Translations under genes and position numbers: made by a program
Virus record (IMG/VR): IMGVR_UViG_3300035698_009021
Coordinates: 1 to 25,275 of that record
DNA: 25,275 nt
Source of the DNA: a virus
Strand: one strand, 5' to 3'
Shown: positions 5,315 through 12,658 of the stretch, piece by piece
Layout: each line of letters starts with the position of its first letter
How positions within the stretch are numbered: the first letter of the stretch is position 1
Notes under the pieces: generated by a model
The model's input: only the letters and a program-made list of their open reading frames with translations
The model's database searches: none
Told to the model about the DNA's origin: nothing

Positions 5315-5791
5315 ATGTTTAAACAAGATTTAAAGATTGGACAAAGAATGGAATTACAAATCGCTATTATATTTTTACAAAACGAATGCACAGTAAAGTG
5401 CGGAGGCCTAGACTTCAGATTAGACCTGACTGTACAAATTCCCGGAGGATTCACAGAACGAGTCGAAGTGAAAGACGAATCTAATTTTTCAGCATCTGGT
5501 AATATTGTATTAGAGACTAGGCAAGGCAGAAAACCTAAGCCGTCAGGACTAATGATTTCAGAGTCAAGTGTTGTGATTCATGTGCTTGGGGATAAGGCTA
5601 TATTGTATAGAACACAACCTATGAGATTATGGTTAAGAAAAATGTTAAAATCTAAGAAATATGTTATGAAATCCTTCGGAAAATCCGATAATTATACAGC
5701 AGGCGTTAAATTGCCAATTAAAGATGTAAATGAAAATTGGTTTGATATCATAAGTCTTGATGATATAACGACTAGTAAAGTTTTTAAGTAA
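5315..5791 (+). CDS. Probable PD-(D/E)XK-fold nuclease
   Basis: 158 residues with AAAGGAG 5 nt before the ATG. LDFRLDLTVQIPGGFTERVE followed by VKDES fits the D...(D/E)xK signature: Asp33 or Asp37 on one strand, then Glu51-Val-Lys53 on the next. A basic helix-rich segment (RLWLRKMLKSKKY, residues about 104-116) follows. Later SDNYTAGVKLPI and WFDII look like ordered core elements. Proteins of this fold in phages include Holliday-junction resolvases, recombination exonucleases and restriction-type nucleases; the motif does not decide between them. It is preceded by the second promoter-like element and followed by the glycan operon. Confidence 0.5.
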   Translation: MFKQDLKIGQRMELQIAIIFLQNECTVKCGGLDFRLDLTVQIPGGFTERVEVKDESNFSASGNIVLETRQGRKPKPSGLMISESSVVIHVLGDKAILYRTQPMRLWLRKMLKSKKYVMKSFGKSDNYTAGVKLPIKDVNENWFDIISLDDITTSKVFK

Positions 5792-5800
5792 AATAAAGAA

Positions 5801-5823
5801 TTAATTAGATATTAACTAATTAA
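5801..5823 (+). promoter_or_regulatory. AT-rich inverted repeat ahead of the glycan operon
   Basis: TTAATTAG (5801-5808) and CTAATTAA (5816-5823) form a perfect 8-bp inverted repeat with a 7-base centre, about 15 nt before the AAGGAA-type ribosome binding sites of the 5848 gene. It could be an operator or a weak hairpin. No clear promoter is visible nearby. Confidence 0.3.
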
Positions 5824-5847
5824 CTAATTTAAGGAAAAGGAATACTA

Positions 5848-7833
5848 ATGGCGAAGAAAAAGACAGCCAAGAAAAAGACAACCAAGAAGATTTCGATACC
5901 AGACCCATTACCAACATCCTTGGACTCACCAACACAGCCGGAAGCTCCTCTTATGGTAGTAACTGGTGTTTGCAGTTGGGATTTAAAAACGCTAAGGTGG
6001 ATACATACACTGAGAGCAAGTGGCTTTGCTGGCCATATTATTTTGTATATTACAGATGAGAGTTGTGATATAGCTCTATTACAAGCGATTTCAGGGGCGT
6101 ACAAGGTCGAATTCCGTCAACAGGCTCAGAACCCACTTATTTGGAGTTGGGGCTCACAGCCTTGCTTCTTGGCGTTCCAGTGGATATTCATTGAGCAGAT
6201 AGCCAAGGAGTTCCCAGACTCCTGGATTCTTAGAACTGATATTCACGATGTTGTTTTTCAAACCAACCCAGAAGAACAAATAAAAACAGCTAAACCTAAT
6301 CAGGTATTTCTAGGGACCGAGGGTACTCTAGCTAAAGATAATCCGTTTATGGTTCAGTGGTATGGTGATGATGTAGCTTATGCTAATAATCTAGTTCATA
6401 GAAATTTGTTAGATGACCCAACATATAATTCTGGTATGATATGTGCAACCGGTAAGACACTGCAACCAATAGCTAAACGCATTCACGAGAATTATTTCAA
6501 AACTTTAGCAGACCAAACAGAAACATATGCTTCTGTTGTTTTCGCGCAAGAATTTGAGAATGTAGAATTAGTTTCAAACCTAGAATTCATGTTCGCCCTT
6601 AATAGTAACCTCAAGGACTCAGCAAGGGACTATGGGAAGATTTACAACAAAGATAGAAAGCTAGTCTGTATAGTTCACGCCAATGGAGATAATGTCAAAA
6701 AAGTTATTGATTTCTACTGGCCAGAAGAAAATTATAAATTTATTGCTAATAGAATTGTTAATAATTTAAATCCATTTTATCCCACCATTACAGCTTATAT
6801 TTCGACTAAGGGCAGAAGTGAATCCACTCTTCCACTAGCAGTTAAATCATTAATGCAACAAACCTTGAAGCCAGACCAGATTACTATCATAGACGACAAC
6901 GAGCCAAGATATAATTATAATAACAATGCTATATATAAATATCTTATTACCGAGGCTGCTAATAAACAAATATCAATGATATTTGTAGATGGGAAAAAGC
7001 GAGGTCAGGTAGCTAACCACGAGACCATTAGAAGCACAACCAAAACTGATTTGATTTTTAGAATGGATGATGATGAAATTGCAGATAATGAAGTTTTAGA
7101 AAATCTAGTTAAATCGATGCAAGATAAGAAAACAGGTGCAGTTGGACCACTGGTTCTGGTCCCTGGAATCGTTTCCCAGCCTCACGAAATGGTATCATCA
7201 AAAATTGAACACGTCAAGGATTACCAAAACGTACAGTGGTTTGTTCCGGATAGTACTGAATTAATTCCTGTAGACCATCTATATTCCTCATTCATCTATA
7301 GGCGAATAGCCTCATCTAACTATCCCAAGCTATCACCTCAAGGGCACAGGGAAGAGACAATCTTCACATATACTATGGCATTAGGAGGTTGGAGATTGTT
7401 TGTTGACCCAACTAATATCATTTGGCATTATAGATTAGTAGGTTCTGGAATACACCAAAACCTTAATAAGGCAAACCAAGAAAATGATGAGAAGGTTTTC
7501 GCTGATTTCCTAGCTAAGTATGGCGTTGAACAAGAGCCTATTTTCCTGTTACACGGTAAACACGGGCTTGGAGACCTAGAGGTTCTAACCCGTATTATCC
7601 CTGAAATTATAAAGCAGCATCAGGACGATAAGATTATAATTGGGACAGGACAAGGGGCATACGTGGAACTACTTGAAAAGTTCAAAGATGATATTACCAT
7701 TATATCTGAGGACCAAGCACTTAATTCCTTTGGAGAAAGATTTAAGAAATTATCTATATATAACTATATGGGTGTTAATAAATGGGATAAGTCACTAGAA
7801 GAAGCTTATAAGAAGCTATACTTAAAGGATTAA
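5848..7833 (+). CDS. Three-domain glycosyltransferase (GT-A + GT2 + GT9-like N-half)
   Basis: 661 residues, beginning with a Lys-rich AKKKTAKKKTTKK tail. Domain 1 (about 35-300) is a GT-A type sugar transferase: VVTGVCSW at the start, LRTDIHDVVFQTNP with Asp131 and Asp134 as the metal/nucleotide-binding acidic pair, and VHANGD with His277 at the end. Domain 2 (about 311-545) is a GT2-type transferase: ITAYISTKGRSESTLPLAVK, IIDDNE, then RMDDDE (Asp407-409) as the DxD motif, and QGHREE and WHYR near 498-529. Domain 3 (about 563-661) starts IFLLHGKHGLGDLEVLTRII, which resembles the N-terminal half of GT9 heptosyltransferases (G-x-GD). A separate GT9 C-terminal-half protein is encoded at 11316. 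It is the first gene of the operon and is followed after 1 bp by the cytidylyltransferase. The product is probably cytoplasmic. Confidence 0.8.
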   Translation: MAKKKTAKKKTTKKISIPDPLPTSLDSPTQPEAPLMVVTGVCSWDLKTLRWIHTLRASGFAGHIILYITDESCDIALLQAISGAYKVEFRQQAQNPLIWSWGSQPCFLAFQWIFIEQIAKEFPDSWILRTDIHDVVFQTNPEEQIKTAKPNQVFLGTEGTLAKDNPFMVQWYGDDVAYANNLVHRNLLDDPTYNSGMICATGKTLQPIAKRIHENYFKTLADQTETYASVVFAQEFENVELVSNLEFMFALNSNLKDSARDYGKIYNKDRKLVCIVHANGDNVKKVIDFYWPEENYKFIANRIVNNLNPFYPTITAYISTKGRSESTLPLAVKSLMQQTLKPDQITIIDDNEPRYNYNNNAIYKYLITEAANKQISMIFVDGKKRGQVANHETIRSTTKTDLIFRMDDDEIADNEVLENLVKSMQDKKTGAVGPLVLVPGIVSQPHEMVSSKIEHVKDYQNVQWFVPDSTELIPVDHLYSSFIYRRIASSNYPKLSPQGHREETIFTYTMALGGWRLFVDPTNIIWHYRLVGSGIHQNLNKANQENDEKVFADFLAKYGVEQEPIFLLHGKHGLGDLEVLTRIIPEIIKQHQDDKIIIGTGQGAYVELLEKFKDDITIISEDQALNSFGERFKKLSIYNYMGVNKWDKSLEEAYKKLYLKD

Positions 7834-7834
7834 T

Positions 7835-8512
7835 ATGAGAACATTATTGTTAGGTCAGGCTAGAGAAAACTCAACTAGATGTAAATCTAAGATGGTTAAA
7901 CCATTCGCAGAAACAACATTAACTGATTTATATTTAAAATTACTATCTACATTAAAGAATAGTAATGTTTGGACTGATGTTAAGTTTGCTTATCATCCTG
8001 GTGATACTAACATTTCCAACATAGTTAAGAAGTATGATATAGAAACAATAATTAGGAATGATGATTCTATATCTAAGAATCCTGATATTTCTAGATTACA
8101 GATACATCATTATCTTAAAAATATGGATTATGATTATGTTCAAATCGTAAATGGGTGTTTTCCTTTCCTACAACCAGAAACTATATATAATATATATAAG
8201 AAGTTTATAGATACTAATTGCGAAGGTTTACTACCTGTTATTGAATTTAAAGACTGGGTATTCAATGTAGACCCTTGGTTCCCTATCTCATTTACTAATC
8301 CTAATTTACACGGGACTCAGTTGTCAGACCCTATGTGGCGAGCATTCCACGCATCTTTCATCTTCAATAGACAATATTTAGTATCATCAGGAGATTTCTT
8401 TCCTATAAAGAAAGGGAACCCTTATTTACACAAAATAGATATAGCTGAGTATGAGAAAATTGACATAGACACAGAAGAACAGTTTTTAATAGCGGAGATG
8501 CTTTATGAGTAA
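7835..8512 (+). CDS. NeuA-like CMP-sugar cytidylyltransferase
   Basis: 225 residues. The N-terminus, ARENSTRCKSKMVKPF (Arg10, Arg15, Lys19), matches the CTP-binding A-R-x-x-S-x-R-x-x-x-K loop of acylneuraminate and KDO cytidylyltransferases. IVNGCFPFLQPETI occupies the place of the usual T-x-P-F segment, and the C-terminal YEKIDIDTEEQFLIAE matches the E-x-IDIDT-x-x-D/E-F-x-x-AE ending of the family. Known members join CTP and a nonulosonic acid to give the CMP-sugar. With a NeuB-like synthase four genes downstream the reaction is a good fit, but the acceptor sugar (sialic, legionaminic, pseudaminic or other) cannot be read from sequence. It overlaps the radical SAM gene by 8 nt. Confidence 0.75.
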   Translation: MRTLLLGQARENSTRCKSKMVKPFAETTLTDLYLKLLSTLKNSNVWTDVKFAYHPGDTNISNIVKKYDIETIIRNDDSISKNPDISRLQIHHYLKNMDYDYVQIVNGCFPFLQPETIYNIYKKFIDTNCEGLLPVIEFKDWVFNVDPWFPISFTNPNLHGTQLSDPMWRAFHASFIFNRQYLVSSGDFFPIKKGNPYLHKIDIAEYEKIDIDTEEQFLIAEMLYE

Positions 8513-9329
8513 ACACGAAAATGATTCAGCGAGAATAGATAAATCATATCTAAATTTTTGGTATAATCACAAAGGCGTCGCCCCACAGTTTATGGCTGAT
8601 TTAGGACTTATGTTTAAACGAGTTCTAATAGAAATGACTGATTATTGTCCGTTGAAATGCGATAGATGCAACAGGGCTTGTAACTTAGTAGATGATTGTA
8701 ACTACCTCACAGTAGAACAAGTTAAGGTGATTCTAGACGAAATGAAGGAGCTTAGTTTTGAGCCAGTCAAATTCAGTTTGCAGGGGGGAGAGCCCACGGA
8801 TAGCCCATTTCTAATTGATATAATTAAGACTATACACGAGTATTTTTCAGATGTTGAAATTCACGTGTATACTAATGGGCTCTCTGAGAAGACCAAAAGA
8901 CTTATTAGTTTATTAGATTTAATACCATATGTTACTATTCAGGATTCAGCTAAAACTGGTTCGAAGGACAACAAAAGCCACGGAATAACATTTGAACAGT
9001 TTACAATCTCGCCTGATAGTTTAGGTATGGATGATGAGTTAATTGCTAGAGGTTGTAAATTCCCTTATCAGTGTGGAGTTACGATTTCAGCTACCGGATT
9101 AATTTATCCTTGTCCTTGTGGAGGTATAGTTGACAAAGTATTTTATGATAGTTCTCACGGTTTTGAGTCTTTAAAAGATTATACTTTACCAAACATTATT
9201 AAACTATTCCCTGACCTATGTAAATATTGTGGTAGGCTCCACGGACAATCTGACCTACCTATGCCAGATATTAGTTTAGACTGGTTTAAAGCTTTAAAGG
9301 AATATAATAGCAAGAGGAGCACTTTGTGA
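8505..9329 (+). CDS. Radical SAM protein with SPASM-like C-terminal cysteines
   Basis: 274 residues. YCPLKCDRC gives the CxxxCxxC cluster ligands Cys48, Cys52 and Cys55 for the SAM-binding 4Fe-4S centre. LQGGEPT (94-97) is the GGEP motif and VYTNG the following strand. The C-terminal part has further cysteines, GCKFPYQC (184, 190), YPCPCGG (203, 205) and LCKYC (239, 242), as in SPASM or twitch domains that hold auxiliary clusters. Such enzymes modify peptides or sugars by radical chemistry. The neighbours are all sugar genes, so a sugar-modifying step is possible. It overlaps genes on both sides (8 nt and 4 nt), so it is translated with the operon. Confidence 0.85.
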   Translation: MSKHENDSARIDKSYLNFWYNHKGVAPQFMADLGLMFKRVLIEMTDYCPLKCDRCNRACNLVDDCNYLTVEQVKVILDEMKELSFEPVKFSLQGGEPTDSPFLIDIIKTIHEYFSDVEIHVYTNGLSEKTKRLISLLDLIPYVTIQDSAKTGSKDNKSHGITFEQFTISPDSLGMDDELIARGCKFPYQCGVTISATGLIYPCPCGGIVDKVFYDSSHGFESLKDYTLPNIIKLFPDLCKYCGRLHGQSDLPMPDISLDWFKALKEYNSKRSTL

Positions 9330-9847
9330 AAATAGCAATACTTAGTCCAGGTCCATCATTGAAGTTATTCCCAACTAAGAACGATTATGATATCTTAGTT
9401 GGAGTTAATAGGGCTGCTAACTATATTGACTGCGATTATTTATCAATATATAATGATTTCAATTGGGAGTATATTAACACCAATAATAAACCAATAATAT
9501 TAACCCAGACCTGGGAGTATTGCCGAATGATTGATAATTTTGGTTTAATAGGTTTAGACAATAAAAGATATAAAATTGAAAATATGGTTTGGCCTGACAT
9601 CGACGGGGTTGAACATTTATCGTTTACTGTCGCTATTGTGTTTGCAATTAACAAATCCAATAAAGGCTCTGTTATTGATTGTTATGGAAATGATTTCAAA
9701 GGCAATGAAGATTTTGATGGATATTCAACAGAAGTTAATAAGAAAAACAGGATAGCCAGTAACTTCGATAAGACAATAATTATTTATAATCAGCTAGTTG
9801 ATTATGCTAAAGCTAAAGATATTACGTTGAATAGAATAAGGAGTTAA
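9326..9847 (+). CDS. GPSL-motif protein 1, putative sialyltransferase-like or MptE-like enzyme
   Basis: 173 residues starting with GTG (9326-9328) inside the previous stop (GTGA overlap), with GAGGAG about 9 nt upstream. AILSPGPSLKLF (Gly9-Leu12) and YDILVGVNRAANY (residues 21-33) match the glycine-rich start and N-R-A segment seen in GT29-like and DUF115/MptE-like proteins, which handle nucleotide-linked substrates. DFDGYSTEVNKKNRI lies near the C-terminus. It is a paralog of the protein at 10681, which has the same motifs in the same order. Lying between a CMP-sugar synthetase, a radical SAM protein and NeuB, it is a candidate transferase for a CMP-activated keto-sugar. This role is inferred from context. 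Confidence 0.6.
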   Translation: MKIAILSPGPSLKLFPTKNDYDILVGVNRAANYIDCDYLSIYNDFNWEYINTNNKPIILTQTWEYCRMIDNFGLIGLDNKRYKIENMVWPDIDGVEHLSFTVAIVFAINKSNKGSVIDCYGNDFKGNEDFDGYSTEVNKKNRIASNFDKTIIIYNQLVDYAKAKDITLNRIRS

Positions 9848-9848
9848 T

Positions 9849-10688
9849 ATGCAAAGACCTAGACCAATGATAATAGTAGACTTGGGGGTAAACCATAATG
9901 GAGATTTAAAGCTAGTATTAGAAATGATAACTGCCTGTAAGGAAGCTGGAGCTGATATAGTAAAATTTCAAAAAAGAACAATAAATAAGGTGTATAAAGA
10001 TTCTCATTTAGATTCAATTTCTTATGACAACGTACATACGTGGAGGGAGATTTGGTCTAAATGGGAGTTAAGAAAAAAGGATTATAATGTTATAGATAAA
10101 CATTGTCGTAGTTTAGACATATCTTGGACAGCCTCAGTGTGGGATAAAGAATCAGTTGATTTCATTCTTGATTATGATGTGCCTTTCCTAAAGATTTCTT
10201 CAGCGTGTATAACTGATATTCCTTTATTAGAATACGTTAAAGCAACTGGCAAAGATGTCTTTATGTCTACAGGAATGTCTAATATGAAAAATATATTAGT
10301 TGCTTCTAATATCTTAAATCCTTCCTTTATTATGCATTGCACTAGCTCATATCCAACTCCGGATTTGGAATTGAACTTAGCATTTATTCACAATTTGCAG
10401 CAGCTATTTCCTGACACTGCCATTGGTTTCTCTTCTCATACTGATATATTCCCATCTCAGATGGCTATGTTGTTAGGGGCTATGGCGATAGAGCATCACG
10501 TAACACTTTCTAAAACGATGGAAGGTCCAGACCAATCAGCATCTATTGATATGGAAGAGCTAAAAATTCTTTGTTCTTTCGCGAAAAAATGCGAAAGATG
10601 TGTTGATTGTCTAACTGGCGAATATAAATCAATTTATGATTCAGAATTAGATAAAATTATAGAACTAAGAGGCTATCAAAATGTTTAA
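9849..10688 (+). CDS. NeuB-like nonulosonic acid synthase, without SAF domain
   Basis: 279 residues forming a NeuB TIM barrel. Visible motifs are VDLGVNHNGD (residues 10-19), ADIVKFQ (35-41), STGMS (140-144), MHCTSSYPTP (162-171), GFSSHT (193-198) and IEHHVTL...GPDQSAS (214-232). These correspond to the PEP-binding and metal-binding parts of sialic, legionaminic and pseudaminic acid synthases, which condense phosphoenolpyruvate with a six-carbon sugar to a nine-carbon keto-acid. Typical NeuB proteins have about 340 residues and end in an antifreeze-like SAF domain, which is absent here. The 3' end overlaps the next gene by 8 nt. The enzymes that would make its hexose substrate are not in the window, so that sugar may come from the host. 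Confidence 0.85.
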   Translation: MQRPRPMIIVDLGVNHNGDLKLVLEMITACKEAGADIVKFQKRTINKVYKDSHLDSISYDNVHTWREIWSKWELRKKDYNVIDKHCRSLDISWTASVWDKESVDFILDYDVPFLKISSACITDIPLLEYVKATGKDVFMSTGMSNMKNILVASNILNPSFIMHCTSSYPTPDLELNLAFIHNLQQLFPDTAIGFSSHTDIFPSQMAMLLGAMAIEHHVTLSKTMEGPDQSASIDMEELKILCSFAKKCERCVDCLTGEYKSIYDSELDKIIELRGYQNV

Positions 10689-11307
10689 ATTAAGACGCCT
10701 AGGACCAGGTAAAATTGAGTGTAGAGAGGATTATGACCGAAGGTTGGCCGCCTGGAGGTATGAGAGAGAATTCTCTAGGAGCGGGAAAGCGCTTATAATT
10801 TGTCCTGGTCATTCATTAAACAATTTTAATAAAGACAATCTGAAAAACTATGAAATCTTGATTGGAATAAACAGGGCTTGTAATTATTCGAATTTATTTG
10901 ATTATTTTTGTATAGGAAATACTTATAATTTCCCAAAAATAGATTGGAACAAATACACTAGATTGCCTATGATTTGTTGCTTAGAAAAAACGTGGAATGT
11001 AATGATAGAAAAAGAAGGGCTTCAAACGAAACATTTTGATAGAGTTTCAGCAGAACAATTATATTATTACGAGATTCCAAAGCCTCACCATTATAGTTTT
11101 CATTTAGGTGTTTTTCTAGCTTTGTATAAAGAATATAAAGATATCGATATTGTAGGTTTAGATTGCGACCCTAACCAGCAATCTGATTGGGATGGATATG
11201 TTACTGATATTAATGTAAGAGATAGAATAGAAAAGAATTTTGATTTTACATTAGAACTGTTAAACGAGATAAAGAAAAGAACTAAAGCGAATATTAATAG
11301 ATTATAG
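10681..11307 (+). CDS. GPSL-motif protein 2, paralog of the 9326 product
   Basis: 208 residues. After a basic N-terminal extension (residues 1-35) it repeats the pattern of the 9326 protein: LIICPGHSLNNF (Gly43, Ser45, Leu46; His replaces Pro in GPSL), YEILIGINRACNY (57-69), and DWDGYVTDINVRDRI near the C-terminus. The two genes flank neuB, which suggests duplication inside the operon with divergence of specificity. As for its paralog, a GT29/MptE-like nucleotide-sugar role is the best guess. No signal peptide or membrane helix is present. It starts inside the end of neuB and is followed after 8 nt by the GT9-like gene. Confidence 0.6.
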   Translation: MFKLRRLGPGKIECREDYDRRLAAWRYEREFSRSGKALIICPGHSLNNFNKDNLKNYEILIGINRACNYSNLFDYFCIGNTYNFPKIDWNKYTRLPMICCLEKTWNVMIEKEGLQTKHFDRVSAEQLYYYEIPKPHHYSFHLGVFLALYKEYKDIDIVGLDCDPNQQSDWDGYVTDINVRDRIEKNFDFTLELLNEIKKRTKANINRL

Positions 11308-11315
11308 GAGATATT

Positions 11316-11780
11316 ATGGCTAAGATTTTAATTCATCCCTTTGCTTCAAAGCTACAGAGTGGAAAGATGAACGCAAAGAGCTTTCCTTACTGGCGTGAGC
11401 TTAAGGTATTACTCCACCAACAGGGACACACCTTAACCCAGATTGGGACTGACCAAGAAGAGGATTTGGATATGGACGAATTCAAGAAGAATTTGCCTAT
11501 GGATGAGGTTAGGAAGGAAATTAACAATCACGATTTCTTCATAGCCTGCGATTCGTTTATTCCCCATATGGGTGCTACGGAAGGAGTATCAGGGATAGTT
11601 ATATTCTCAAAGTCTGACCCAAAGATATTTGGTTATGAATTTAATGATAATTTGGTTAAGCCTGAGCATCTGAGGTCGTCCCAACACGCAGTATGGAGCG
11701 AGGTGCCTTGGGTTAAGGAAGCTTTCGTTAAGCCAGAGGAGATAGCTGTGGTAGTGGAAAAGTGGGCTAAAGGAGAATAA
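11316..11780 (+). CDS. GT9 (heptosyltransferase-like) C-terminal-half protein
   Basis: 154 residues with GGAGAT 5 nt before the ATG. ILIHPFASKLQSGKMNAKSF starts like the second Rossmann half of GT9 enzymes. FPYWRELKVLLHQQGHTLTQ and IGTDQEED follow, and IACDSFIPHMGATEGVSGIV near residues 76-95 matches the D-S-x-x-x-H-x-x-x nucleotide-sugar-binding turn. FSKSDPKIFGYEFNDNLVKP completes the fold. GT9 enzymes normally have both Rossmann halves in about 300-350 residues; here only one is present. The first half may be the last domain of the 5848 protein. The stop overlaps the HNH start by one base. Confidence 0.7.
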   Translation: MAKILIHPFASKLQSGKMNAKSFPYWRELKVLLHQQGHTLTQIGTDQEEDLDMDEFKKNLPMDEVRKEINNHDFFIACDSFIPHMGATEGVSGIVIFSKSDPKIFGYEFNDNLVKPEHLRSSQHAVWSEVPWVKEAFVKPEEIAVVVEKWAKGE

Positions 11781-12163
11781 TGGCAAGACCTAAAACTAAA
11801 TTCAATCAAGGAGAATGCCTGAAGGTTTGGTCTAAGATTATAAAGAAGCAGAATGGAAGGCATTGTGCTGTTTGTAAGAAAGCAGAAGGCAAACTTGATA
11901 GTCATCATATTATATCTAAAAGATTCTGTTCTTTTGAATTTTTAAATGGAATAATTTTGTGTCCTTTTCACCACTCGTTCGGACTTGAATCTGCCCATAG
12001 AAATGCTGTTTGGTTTGCCGAATGGTTGAGGGAGCATCGACCAGAACAGTATAAGTTTATTATGAAGTTCAAATACCATAAGAAGATTTGGACACCAGCC
12101 AAGTATAAAATAAAGTATTACGAGTTAAATAGTTATTTGGAGAAAATGAAAAATGGAAAATGA
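11780..12163 (+). CDS. HNH endonuclease family protein
   Basis: 127 residues. CAVCKK (Cys29, Cys32), LDSHHIISKR (Asp40, His42, His43), the Asn of FLNGIIL (Asn56) and CPFHH (Cys61, His64, His65) form a zinc-bound beta-beta-alpha HNH motif. The C-terminus is basic and aromatic. HNH proteins near terminase genes often assist packaging nicking, but this one is about 3 kb before the terminase and joined to the glycan operon by a 1-nt overlap, so it may instead be a free-standing homing-type nuclease. Its TGA overlaps the ATG of a tiny ORF that carries the tRNA fragment. Confidence 0.8.
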   Translation: MARPKTKFNQGECLKVWSKIIKKQNGRHCAVCKKAEGKLDSHHIISKRFCSFEFLNGIILCPFHHSFGLESAHRNAVWFAEWLREHRPEQYKFIMKFKYHKKIWTPAKYKIKYYELNSYLEKMKNGK

Positions 12164-12237
12164 AACAATGTACCTTCGGGTACCCTGGGTTCGAATCCCA
12201 GCGCTTCAGTTCAAAGGATGGTTATGAAAAAAAATGA
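12160..12237 (+). CDS. 25-residue ORF tiled between HNH and sigma-like genes
   Basis: ATG (12160) overlaps the preceding TGA in an ATGA arrangement, and its own TGA (12235-12237) overlaps the next ATG in the same way. It encodes MKQCTFGYPGFESQRFSSKD and GYEKK. Most of the codons coincide with the tRNA-derived sequence at 12170-12209, so the amino acid sequence may have no selected function. The neat coupling on both sides could simply keep ribosomes moving to the next gene. No family is recognised. Confidence 0.3.
   Translation: MKQCTFGYPGFESQRFSSKDGYEKK
12170..12209 (+). tRNA. 3' half of a class II tRNA (serine type likely), fragment
   Basis: GTACC-TTCG-GGTAC forms a five-pair variable-arm hairpin. 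It is followed by C-CTGGG-TTCGAAT-CCCAG (12185-12201), a perfect T-arm with consensus T-loop, then CGCTTCA (3' acceptor strand) and G at the discriminator position, as in serine tRNAs. No 5' acceptor strand (TGAAGCG) or D-arm exists in the 60 bases upstream, which are the end of the HNH gene. It is therefore a fragment: perhaps an attachment-site core, or a captured relic. Confidence 0.7.
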
Positions 12238-12578
12238 GATTAAATAAGAAACAATTTATTTCAGGGGTTAAATATTCAGGTTTTGAATTACTCTTCAATG
12301 ACATAGACCCGATTCTTTATAGTCATTTATCCAAAAAATATGTCAATGAGAATAATGCCGACGATTATATTCAAATAGCCCACATCAAAATATGGACATT
12401 AATTCTCGGAAATAAAATATTAATCTCTGGTGACTGCAATCCACGTAGCTTTACCGTCACTTGCTGTCTAAACGCAATTAGAGACCAAATGAGAAAAGAC
12501 GCAAAATATCGCAAGCACTTCAAAGAAATCCCCATATCTAAAGTAGATTTCGATAAAATAGATACAAAATTAAACTGA
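12234..12578 (+). CDS. Sigma-factor region-2-like small protein
   Basis: 114 residues. NADDYIQIAHIKIWTLI (from about residue 41) resembles sigma region 2.1-2.2 (D-D-x-x-Q-x-x-x-I-K-x-W), and FTVTCCLNAIRDQMRKDAKY with the following Arg/Lys residues resembles region 2.3-2.4 (A-x-R-D-x-x-R-K). There is no region 4, so it is shorter than ECF sigma factors. Phages use such small proteins to direct host polymerase to late genes. It sits directly ahead of the structural block, and a repeated non-consensus promoter element occurs in the early region. The assignment is by motif pattern only. Confidence 0.5.
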   Translation: MRLNKKQFISGVKYSGFELLFNDIDPILYSHLSKKYVNENNADDYIQIAHIKIWTLILGNKILISGDCNPRSFTVTCCLNAIRDQMRKDAKYRKHFKEIPISKVDFDKIDTKLN

Positions 12579-12658
12579 TTTATATTTTTTCCCTCTCACC
12601 CAGTCACCTCTTACGTATTACTACTGGAATTGTTATGTTTATCCAACAGGAGAGTAGT

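Noticed and set aside
5848-11780. DNA base-modification cluster instead of a sugar operon
   Set aside because: The NeuB, NeuA, GT2, GT-A and GT9 motifs all point to glycan chemistry. No thymidylate synthase-like or nucleotide kinase genes are present.
12120-12209. Complete tRNA gene
   Set aside because: Only the variable arm, T-arm and 3' acceptor strand are present. The bases upstream are HNH coding sequence and contain no matching acceptor strand, D-arm or anticodon arm.
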